Origin: Fluviicola sp.
GTDB taxonomy: Bacteria > Bacteroidota > Bacteroidia > Flavobacteriales_D > Crocinitomicaceae
Length of the DNA stretch: 64,000 nt
Direction of reading: 5' to 3'
Assembly (NCBI GenBank): GCA_017983675.1
Contig: JAGOAZ010000014.1
Location: forward strand, 1-64,000
Position numbers and translations under genes: made by a program. Position 1 is the stretch's first letter, and every line of letters starts with the position of its first letter. The notes beneath the pieces are model-generated. The model did not search any database. It saw only the letters and a list, made by a program, of their open reading frames with translations, and was not told the DNA's origin. Below are positions 44,278-51,540 of this stretch, in pieces.

Positions 44278-44787
44278 ATGATAACAAAAAAAGTATTAAC
44301 CATTTTTGCTGGTTTAAGTCTGTTAGTAGCATGTTCTTCGTCTAATGAAATCAAAGAAACAGTAGCGATCAAAGCCTATGGGCCTTATGAAGTTGATGAT
44401 TCAAAAGCAATTTCAACACAAGAAATGTTGCGTCAATTCAAAGCAGAGGATGGTGATCAAGAATTTACGTTTGAAGGTAAAATAACAGATGTTTGTTCCA
44501 ATGCAGGATGTTGGGTAAACATTGATCGCGGAAACGGTGAAACGTTTATGGTGCGTTTTAAAGATCATTTTACAATTCCGTTAAACACGAAAATTGGTTC
44601 GACTGCTTATCTTCATGGTATCGCATACATGGATACTGTTGCAGTTGAAGATTTGAAACACTTCGCGGCGGATGCAGAAAAATCAGAAGCTGAAATTGAA
44701 AAGATTACGAAACCAGAGTATTCGTTCAATTTTGAAGCTGACGGTATCCTCTTCAAAACAGTGAAAAAGGAACAAATCAACAAGTAA
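44278..44787 (+). CDS. DUF4920 lipoprotein
   Basis: A 169-residue lipoprotein with the lipobox LLVAC at about residue 19. The core has an OB-fold-like pattern and the motif GKITDVCSNAGCWVNID, in which a Cys-x3-Gly-Cys-Trp unit is the family hallmark. The paired cysteines suggest a metal site or disulfide; the function of the family is not established. It ends in an intrinsic terminator before the convergent di-heme peroxidase gene. The copper-linked neighbour pair on the other strand makes a metal role worth testing, but this is only an association. Confidence 0.82.
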   Translation: MITKKVLTIFAGLSLLVACSSSNEIKETVAIKAYGPYEVDDSKAISTQEMLRQFKAEDGDQEFTFEGKITDVCSNAGCWVNIDRGNGETFMVRFKDHFTIPLNTKIGSTAYLHGIAYMDTVAVEDLKHFAADAEKSEAEIEKITKPEYSFNFEADGILFKTVKKEQINK

Positions 44788-44807
44788 ATTAAAAATTCTA
44801 ATAGGTG

Positions 44808-44837
44808 AAAGGATGGTTATTTTAACTGTCCTTTTTT
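44808..44837 (+). terminator. Intrinsic terminator after DUF4920 gene
   Basis: AAAGGA..GTTA and TAAC..TCCTTT form an interrupted stem with a 3-base loop, followed by a T-run. It lies at the convergence with the di-heme gene and probably serves the plus strand. Confidence 0.65.
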
Positions 44838-45852
44838 AGTTTCTAGGCTCGCTCAACCAACGATTCGTCAATAATTCATAATCGGTTAAGGTTTTCAAAA
44901 ATGCGATTAATGCAGTTTTCTCAGAATTTGTCAATGCGATGCCGTTTTGCAAACTCTGATCTAAAGTAGCTGATTGTTGAATTCCTGTCGAATAATGATC
45001 GAGCACTTGGGTTAAATTGTAAAAACGACCATCGTGCATGTAGGGATAAGTTAGTTCGATGTTGCGCAATGATGGTGTTTTGAATTTCCCGTAATCTTGT
45101 GGGTTTTGGGTAATCAAACCGCGGCCAATATCCGAAAACGTTTGATCCAATCCGTTGTTGCGGTATTCAAAATCGGTAAACAATTCACCCGAATGACACG
45201 AAGCACACTTTTGATTGAACAATTGATATCCTATAGCTTCTTGATTGGTGAAATTCGTCTCTCCGCGCATCACTTTGTCATATTTTGATTGATCGCTGAC
45301 AATCATTGCCATAAATGAACTCAAGGCTTTCAGCATTTGTTGATCCGTAATTGATTCGTTTCCAAAGGCTTTTTTGAAAAGTGATTGATACTTTGTGGAT
45401 CGTTTTAATTTAACGAGAACATTTTCCAATGTTTCGTGCATTTCAACCGGATTTGTAATCGGAGCGATTGGCATTACTTCAATATGATTGATGCCTCCAT
45501 CCCACATAAATTTAGGAATCCATGCATTATTTGTTATTGAAGGTGAATTTCGTGTGCCAAATTGTCCAAAAACTCCTTCACTAAGTGCGCCTCCATGACC
45601 TGCAAAAGCATGTACTTGCTCGTGACAACTACCACAGGAAATAGTGCTATCTACACTTAAAATCGGGTCGTAAAACAATGTTCTGCCAAGGTTGAACTTG
45701 CTGTAAGAAAAATCGTGTTGATTTACATCATATACAGGAGTAGGGAAGGTGCTAGAATACGAGAATTCAAACGTGTTTTCAATGATTTCTTTTTTACAAG
45801 AAAGCAAAATAATTAGTGTGATAAATAAATAGAATAATTTATTCATTGTCAA
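44836..45852 (-). CDS. Di-heme MbnH/MauG-like cytochrome-c peroxidase family protein
   Basis: A 338-residue lipoprotein with a lipobox near ILLSC (Cys19). Two c-type heme sites are present: CGSCH at 73-77 and CASCH at 216-220. This is the MauG/bacterial cytochrome c peroxidase superfamily. It overlaps the upstream gene, an MbnP-like protein, by 4 bp (ATGA), so translation is coupled. The MbnP-MbnH pair is known: MbnH oxidises a tryptophan of MbnP to kynurenine, giving a copper-binding site. The pairing here is the main reason to prefer that role over peroxide removal. Confidence 0.88.
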   Translation of the reverse strand: MTMNKLFYLFITLIILLSCKKEIIENTFEFSYSSTFPTPVYDVNQHDFSYSKFNLGRTLFYDPILSVDSTISCGSCHEQVHAFAGHGGALSEGVFGQFGTRNSPSITNNAWIPKFMWDGGINHIEVMPIAPITNPVEMHETLENVLVKLKRSTKYQSLFKKAFGNESITDQQMLKALSSFMAMIVSDQSKYDKVMRGETNFTNQEAIGYQLFNQKCASCHSGELFTDFEYRNNGLDQTFSDIGRGLITQNPQDYGKFKTPSLRNIELTYPYMHDGRFYNLTQVLDHYSTGIQQSATLDQSLQNGIALTNSEKTALIAFLKTLTDYELLTNRWLSEPRN

Positions 45853-46595
45853 TTATCAATATGTGAAAATTCCCAACCGTTTGTAAATGCGATAGACATC
45901 CCTTTTGACTTAGTACCAACTGATTGAACGAAATTAACTGTGTTTAAATCAGGTGATTCTTTCCAAATTTGATCTGTGTTTATGCGTAAGTTGATTTTGG
46001 GTGTCGTGCTATTAACAATTGCTTTTTCAGTATTAAACGATATTTCTTTTCGGTGCACAACGGAGTTTCCACCTTCAAATCCAGCTAAATGAAATGAAAA
46101 ATCTCCGCTTGAACTATTAGGTGTCATTCCTTCCATTTTTAGCATAATGTATCCTGTATTCCAACTCCAAAACATACCGTTTATAGGTGATAACACACCT
46201 TCTTGCGCACCACTAATATTGTGTAAACTGTCAATTCCGTACAAAATAGAAATAGCAGTGTATTCTCCTTTTGGAACATTTTTCAATGTCATTGATGTTG
46301 TTGAAACATCAGATAGATTAATGAGGTAATAAGTGTTTGGAATAGTTATCCAATTACCTGCTTCGTTTTTTAATTGGATATTACTGATGTAATAGTTAAA
46401 TGTCTGAAAATTAAATGTATCAGTAGTTGGGGTATTCACAAAATTTTCATTTAATTGAAAAACAGAATCTTCCCAAAAATGAGATAACGCTAAAGTAACT
46501 GTTCCTGTTTCAACAGTTGTAATTGGTTTTTTCTTGCAAAAAGTCAAACTGAATACTGTTGAAATTCCTAATAAAATTATTGCAAGTCCTTTCAT
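45849..46595 (-). CDS. MbnP-like copper-binding lipoprotein
   Basis: A 248-residue lipoprotein with a lipobox near SLTFC (Cys20). The body is beta-rich and matches the MbnP family pattern: NYYISNIQL early, a YLINL strand, then ISILYGIDS and a tryptophan-rich segment MFWSWNTGYIMLKMEG with Trp143 and Trp145. In characterised MbnP a tryptophan is converted to kynurenine and, with histidines, binds copper. The coupled di-heme gene downstream is the expected partner enzyme. Which tryptophan is modified here is not known. Family assignment is good; copper binding is inferred. Confidence 0.85.
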   Translation of the reverse strand: MKGLAIILLGISTVFSLTFCKKKPITTVETGTVTLALSHFWEDSVFQLNENFVNTPTTDTFNFQTFNYYISNIQLKNEAGNWITIPNTYYLINLSDVSTTSMTLKNVPKGEYTAISILYGIDSLHNISGAQEGVLSPINGMFWSWNTGYIMLKMEGMTPNSSSGDFSFHLAGFEGGNSVVHRKEISFNTEKAIVNSTTPKINLRINTDQIWKESPDLNTVNFVQSVGTKSKGMSIAFTNGWEFSHIDN

Positions 46596-46745
46596 GTCAC
46601 TAAATTAAACGTTTTTAAGTTAAAAATCTAGTTACAGCTGTTTTTTTATTCTGTTTCTACCTTTTTTATTTTTTTTGAAAAAAACTGAATTTAAATGACA
46701 AAATTCGGATACGCTTTCTTATTTTAGCCAAAAATTACTACTACT

Positions 46746-47735
46746 ATGCTAAGAAACGAATTAGTTTCCAAAGGCGATACTTCATTTGATTTTGTGGAGG
46801 AGCGAAATGTTGTTATAGATAACAAAGGGCGTTTTGTTCACATTTCTAAAGGAATCCAAGTCCTGTTCGACCTCGAAAATAGTGAAATTTCTGGAATTTT
46901 TGATTTATCTGGCATTAATCCCAACGAAGTACTACGATTTTTCAATAATGCACCATTGAATGAAATCAAACAAAAAACGATTTTTATTCAGGTAAATTTG
47001 GACTATTGGAAATTGAAAGTGCGTTTTTATGTGCAGCAAATGGGACAACAAAAAACAACTTTTATTGCCATAAAAGAACATGAGTTAGTTGCAAATAATC
47101 CGATATTTTTTGAACGAAAAATTAAATCATTGGAACGTAGGTTGAATTTGCAACAACAAATCATCAATGAAATGAATCATCGTATTAAAAACAATATTGC
47201 AATCTCAGCAAGTTATTTGCGTTTAAAAAGAGATACTTGTCAGGATGAATTCCATAAAAATATTTTAAGTAATAGCATTCAACAGTTATTAACCATAGCC
47301 GATTTTCACGCCTTTGTTTCGCTTCAATCTTTTAACGATGGAATTGAAATGCAGTCGTATTTATCCAAAATCATTCAGCAAGTAAAAAATTGTTTTGTAA
47401 TTGATGAAGAAAGCATGCAATTCGAATTGCATTGTGAAAATTTAAAGTTGTTTAATGACAAAGCGATCATTATTGGTTTAATTCTAAATGAGTTGATCAG
47501 CAATACGTTTAAACATGTATTACCAACTGTCCCAAAGGCTCATATATCTATTTCATTATCTTTTACTAATGAACAATTTCTATTTATCTATTCCGATAAT
47601 GGCGCTGAAAAAATAGATGTTGAATTGCTTGCTGGCAATGGATTGGCTTTGGTTCAAGGTTTGAGTGATCAGCTAAGTGGTAAGTCGAAATTTGGCTATA
47701 AAAACGGATGCTACTTTCAATTAAAATTTGCTTAA
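46746..47735 (+). CDS. Orphan cytosolic histidine kinase (HisKA_2 type)
   Basis: A 329-residue sensor kinase. The N-terminal about 115 residues resemble a PAS-like sensor; no membrane segment is seen, so the signal is probably intracellular. A coiled stretch (about 123-140) leads to the phospho-acceptor His145 in NEMNHRIKNNI, the signature of the HisKA_2 group. The ATPase domain has the N-box LNELISNTFKH and a GNGLALV glycine loop. No response regulator is adjacent. The three response regulators in this window are too distant to pair by position. Its 3' end overlaps the convergent GNAT gene by 4 bp. Confidence 0.88.
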   Translation: MLRNELVSKGDTSFDFVEERNVVIDNKGRFVHISKGIQVLFDLENSEISGIFDLSGINPNEVLRFFNNAPLNEIKQKTIFIQVNLDYWKLKVRFYVQQMGQQKTTFIAIKEHELVANNPIFFERKIKSLERRLNLQQQIINEMNHRIKNNIAISASYLRLKRDTCQDEFHKNILSNSIQQLLTIADFHAFVSLQSFNDGIEMQSYLSKIIQQVKNCFVIDEESMQFELHCENLKLFNDKAIIIGLILNELISNTFKHVLPTVPKAHISISLSFTNEQFLFIYSDNGAEKIDVELLAGNGLALVQGLSDQLSGKSKFGYKNGCYFQLKFA

Positions 47736-48166
47736 ACTAGTTGTTTTCTCATTTCAAAATGCTGCAAGACATCAAATAATTTGAACGATGGTGCAATGAT
47801 TTTATAATCGAGTCCTTCGTAAAAAGTAACAGCATAATCACGTGCTTGTAACATAACAGTCGTACAACCAAGTTCTTTGGCTTTCGTTTCAACGGCATTC
47901 ATTATAGCTTTTCCATAACCTTGACCTTGTAGGTTAGTTTCGACAGCAACCCATCGAACTTGACATGACTGCTCAGCCATCAAGTCTAACCGAGCAACAG
48001 CTAATATTGTTTGATTTTCGAAAAGTGCAAAATGCTTGCCTGTTGCATCGCCTTCGTTGCGCTCAGAACCTACAGGTTGATTCAATGGTGCGCGCAGTAT
48101 TCGATACCGCAAATCATAATAAGCATCCCTTTCTTGTTCCGTTTCTGGTGTTCTAATGGTAATCAT
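47732..48166 (-). CDS. GNAT-family N-acetyltransferase
   Basis: A 144-residue single-domain acetyltransferase that uses acetyl-CoA. The acetyl-CoA loop is visible as LQGQGYGKAIM in motif A, with VRWVAVE before it and YEGLDYKI after. The substrate is unknown. Its start codon lies inside the stop codon of the CoA-transferase gene (ATGA), indicating coupled translation. Confidence 0.88.
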   Translation of the reverse strand: MITIRTPETEQERDAYYDLRYRILRAPLNQPVGSERNEGDATGKHFALFENQTILAVARLDLMAEQSCQVRWVAVETNLQGQGYGKAIMNAVETKAKELGCTTVMLQARDYAVTFYEGLDYKIIAPSFKLFDVLQHFEMRKQLV

Positions 48167-49221
48167 TCGTTGATTTTAAATGCAATTTGCGTTACACGTT
48201 TTGTTTCTTGCTTGTTTATTTGTTCTGATCGAATAAGCGCTTGAGCGGTTTCTGATTCAAAAACGGCCGCCAAATTTTTGACTAATCCTGCAGGTATCGC
48301 TTCTTGTTGCATGGCGTTCAAAATTGCAGCTGCTGATAAATTGGTGATTCGTTCTTGTAAAAGTGATTGTAGTTTCACTCTATTTGTAACGCGTTGACTA
48401 TTGGTAGAAAATTGTTCATCGTTAGCAAGCGTGTCTAATTTTAAAAAAGCACATAATCCAGCGAAATGTCTGTTACTCCCTATAGCAAATGTTATTTGTT
48501 GCTCGTCTTTCGTTTTGAAAATTTCCCCATAAGGAGCAATGTTCGGGTGTAAACTCCCAATACGTTGTGGAACATGTCCAGCCATTAAGTAATTGGAAGC
48601 TTGATTTGCCAATGAAGCTATTGCCGCATCATATAATGAAACTGAAACAACCGATCCTTTGTTTGTTTGTAGTCGCTTGTAAAGTGCAACAAGTATACCT
48701 TCTTTGAGTTGATGTGCAGCCAAAACGTCAATTAATGCAACAGGCATTTTAGTTGGTCCACTTTCTGGTGTGCCATTCATCGACATAAAACCCGTTTCAG
48801 CTTGTAATATTAGGTCATAAGCGACACGATCACTTTCATCGCCAAACCCAGAAATTTTGCCAATAATTAAACGTGGATTGATAGCGTGAAGTATGTCTGA
48901 AGTAATGCCGAATTTTTCAGCATCGCCTTTTTTGAAATTACTTAAAAAAATATCGGCTGTTTCTAATTTTTCTAATAATTCTAAGCGATCTGTTGCGATA
49001 GATAAATCTAAATGTGCGTATATTTTTTTGAAATTAACCGAACTAAAATAGGCTGAAAGTGCATTGGTTTCTTCGGAAGCTAGTTTCCAAGAACGCGTCA
49101 CATCAGGTAAGGTTGGATGTTCTATTTTCACAACTTTTGCACCCAACTCTGCAAAGAAAGTTCCAACGGAAGGTCCAGCTAATACAGTAGAACAATCAAT
49201 AATTGTTAAGGATTCAAACAT
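48163..49221 (-). CDS. CaiB/BaiF-family CoA transferase
   Basis: A 352-residue class III CoA-transferase or acyl-CoA racemase. Family motifs are an N-terminal DCSTVLAGP, YDLILQAETGFMSMNG and the catalytic-type aspartate Asp165 in VALIDVLAAHQ. The length is somewhat below the usual 380-400. The closest known roles are CoA transfer between carboxylic acids and alpha-methylacyl-CoA racemisation, and the sequence does not decide between them. No fatty acid or carnitine genes are nearby. It is coupled to the GNAT gene. Confidence 0.87.
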   Translation of the reverse strand: MFESLTIIDCSTVLAGPSVGTFFAELGAKVVKIEHPTLPDVTRSWKLASEETNALSAYFSSVNFKKIYAHLDLSIATDRLELLEKLETADIFLSNFKKGDAEKFGITSDILHAINPRLIIGKISGFGDESDRVAYDLILQAETGFMSMNGTPESGPTKMPVALIDVLAAHQLKEGILVALYKRLQTNKGSVVSVSLYDAAIASLANQASNYLMAGHVPQRIGSLHPNIAPYGEIFKTKDEQQITFAIGSNRHFAGLCAFLKLDTLANDEQFSTNSQRVTNRVKLQSLLQERITNLSAAAILNAMQQEAIPAGLVKNLAAVFESETAQALIRSEQINKQETKRVTQIAFKINE

Positions 49222-49240
49222 GAAGTAAAAGTAGCTAATT

Positions 49241-49591
49241 TTATTTCAAAAGTTGTATTTGAACCCGTGCAATACCATCTCGATAAAACCCTAATTGTTT
49301 CGCGGCTCCAGAACTCACATCGATAACATGTTTCGATTTTTTACTCATTCGATCGATTACTTTTACTATTCGGGTTGAATCATTTTTCAAATTTGTGACT
49401 TTTAAGCGTGTCCCAAAAGCCAAACTAGCATGTGCACAAACCAAACTGTCTTTGTGATATTTTTCACCAGATGCCGTTCGATGTCCATGCATTTTGTCGT
49501 GATAGTAACTGGCTAAACCTGTAAAAGTATCAGTAGTAAGTAGCGTGAAACTGAACAATAAAAAAAGCAAGCTAACTGCGAATATTTTCAT
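49241..49591 (-). CDS. RlpA-like septal ring protein (DPBB fold)
   Basis: A 116-residue exported protein with a signal segment to about residue 20, then a double-psi beta-barrel domain. The family motifs are GLASYYHDKMHGHRTASGE, AHASLAFGTRLKVTN and VKVIDRM, where the aspartate is the catalytic-type residue of RlpA-like lytic transglycosylases. There is no SPOR domain, so it is the short form. It probably acts on peptidoglycan in the cell envelope. It lies between the CoA-transferase and a terminator. Confidence 0.85.
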   Translation of the reverse strand: MKIFAVSLLFLLFSFTLLTTDTFTGLASYYHDKMHGHRTASGEKYHKDSLVCAHASLAFGTRLKVTNLKNDSTRIVKVIDRMSKKSKHVIDVSSGAAKQLGFYRDGIARVQIQLLK

Positions 49592-49656
49592 TTTTTTTTA
49601 AGTGAAAATAAGCGTTTTAAACGAATTGAAGGCTATACTTTTGCAAACCTTAACAT

Positions 49657-49690
49657 AAAAAAAGCGTTTGAATTTGAATCCAAACGCTTT
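49657..49690 (-). terminator. Intrinsic terminator after T9SS protein gene
   Basis: AAAGCGTTTG and CAAACGCTTT form a perfect 10-bp stem with a 10-base loop; on the minus strand it is followed by a T-run. It lies 20 bases after the stop of the 49710-51419 gene. Confidence 0.85.
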
Positions 49691-49709
49691 CATTTAGGCT
49701 TTGTGGTGT

Positions 49710-51419
49710 TTAATGTTGTATCAAAAGTCGTTGAGTTGATCGACCTTTATTCGTTGTTAAAATAAGTGAGTAAACACCAGATTCTAAGTTATTGATATTA
49801 ATTGTATTGTTGGTTACTTGAGCATAAGTTCGAACAATTTTCCCTGTAAGATCGACAAGGTCGATTGATTCAACTGTTGCGCCGATAAAGGAAATTTCTG
49901 CTGATGCCGGATTTGGATAAACGGTAATCAAAGGCATTTCATTTTCAGAAATTCCAACAGCACTGTTAGTGTTACTTGTTGTGTTAGTAACAATTGCTGG
50001 ATTAAAATCGAAATAGATGTAAGCCGTATTTTTTATTTCAGATTGCATTGCTAGACCTGGCAATTCTCGGATGCTGTAGGAGAAAAATCCTTGTGATGCT
50101 GCAAGATTTTGACCGCTTGGTTGCAAGTTGATGTTATTGAAAGTAAATGTAATTACACGTGTTGTAGGATTAATATTTACCGAAACAGCATCTTCGGAAG
50201 CGATTAACTGAAAAGTAGCTAAATCCAATTTCGGATCGATTGTGTCCTGAACGACAACATTGATTGCTTGAAAATTCCCATCGTTTTGAAAGTGAACAAC
50301 ATATGTTAGCGTTTCAATCGAATTGACATCAATATATTCATATTTATCGACCTCTTTGAAATTTGGATCGTAAGAATTACGGACTAATCCATAAACAGTA
50401 TCACAATTGTTGAATGGATAGCTATCATTTATGTTGAAGACTGTTGTAACGAAGTTAAAAACAGTACCTGCAGGAGTTGTTCCTGGAAAAGTAAAAGGAA
50501 TGTTTAAACTGGAACAATTACTAAGATTTTGTAGGTCAAAAGTTAACATGTTTCCAGAAATATTTGCGTTGGTAAGGTTGGTTGTCGTAGGTATAAAATT
50601 GGGAGGCATAACAATTTGAACACTTGCATTGGAGGTATCCGAACAAGCAAGGTTGCATATTTGTAATTGTAAATTTCCTGATTGCAAAGGAGCAACAAAG
50701 TTAAACGCCCATTGATACGTTATTGCAAAGTCAGGATTAGCGGCTGGAATATTACATGATAAAGTAAATGAACTTTGGCCAGGAATAGCCATTCCAGATG
50801 GATTGAATGAAGTGATTGTAATGTTTTGTGATGTTTGAATCAGTCCATTTAAAGTTAACCAAGCAGGATTGACCATCACTGTGTAAGGAGCATTTAGGGG
50901 ATTTAATCCTTGGTAATAACCATTATTTAATGCGCTTGCAGCAATTGTTGTAACCACACCATTTGAGTCAATAAAATCCAAAGGAGCATTGGTGTAACTT
51001 ACCGTAGATGGTACTGTTTGATAAATGCTAGCATACATATACCCACATGAAGCAGCGCTTAGTGCTTGCATCGGAGTAACTAATCCAGTTCCTGGGCTAA
51101 AAAACGAAGCACTGGTTCCACTATATCCAGTTGTTACAGTAGTGTAATTTCCAGGAACAAGATAACCGTGTTCTGCAATATGATAAAAATAATTGTTAGC
51201 TGTTGCAATGGTAAAATTGATTGTATCGATTGTCCCATCTCCCCAATTTACGGTCAAAACACCATTGTTTTCAGGTAACGCACCGTTTGAAACATAGATA
51301 TATAAGGTGTTGGTACAACCTTGAATAGAGTCGGGGTAGATACTTATAGAGTTTGCTTGTGCACTTGCAAATTGCTGAATTCCGATCAGTAAAAAAAGTA
51401 GGGTAAAAATTTTTCTCAT
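49710..51419 (-). CDS. T9SS cargo protein with DUF11-like repeat region
   Basis: A 569-residue secreted protein with a signal peptide ending near FASAQ. The central part is a series of beta-sandwich-like stretches; the segment beginning near KEVDKYEYIDVNSIETLTY (about 358-478) has the DUF11/DUF7619-type pattern, with VVHFQNDGNFQAINVVVQD and later NTAYIYFDFNPAIVTN. A Type IX secretion tail starts at ITVYPNPASAEI. Such proteins are usually surface-exposed; an adhesin role is plausible, but no binding motif is visible. Confidence 0.82.
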   Translation of the reverse strand: MRKIFTLLFLLIGIQQFASAQANSISIYPDSIQGCTNTLYIYVSNGALPENNGVLTVNWGDGTIDTINFTIATANNYFYHIAEHGYLVPGNYTTVTTGYSGTSASFFSPGTGLVTPMQALSAASCGYMYASIYQTVPSTVSYTNAPLDFIDSNGVVTTIAASALNNGYYQGLNPLNAPYTVMVNPAWLTLNGLIQTSQNITITSFNPSGMAIPGQSSFTLSCNIPAANPDFAITYQWAFNFVAPLQSGNLQLQICNLACSDTSNASVQIVMPPNFIPTTTNLTNANISGNMLTFDLQNLSNCSSLNIPFTFPGTTPAGTVFNFVTTVFNINDSYPFNNCDTVYGLVRNSYDPNFKEVDKYEYIDVNSIETLTYVVHFQNDGNFQAINVVVQDTIDPKLDLATFQLIASEDAVSVNINPTTRVITFTFNNINLQPSGQNLAASQGFFSYSIRELPGLAMQSEIKNTAYIYFDFNPAIVTNTTSNTNSAVGISENEMPLITVYPNPASAEISFIGATVESIDLVDLTGKIVRTYAQVTNNTININNLESGVYSLILTTNKGRSTQRLLIQH

Positions 51420-51527
51420 GTGTAACAGGATGTTATTTCTTATAAAACTACTAATTCACCAGAATAGTTGCTTGTGTTTTCAACTATTTTTCATTTTTAT
51501 TCAGTGTCATTCTGACGTTTTATTCGA

Positions 51528-51535
51528 TATATTTG
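51528..51535 (+). promoter_or_regulatory. -7 promoter element of tex, possibly leaderless
   Basis: TATATTTG matches TAnnTTTG exactly and ends 5 bases before the ATG at 51541. It lies inside the longer open frame, which argues against starts upstream of that ATG. Confidence 0.65.
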
Positions 51536-51540
51536 TCTTT

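Noticed and set aside
51418..51540. Longer start for tex
   Set aside because: The added 41 residues are hydrophobic, unlike Tex, and include the promoter element; MQKNNFIQ at 51541 is the usual N-terminus.
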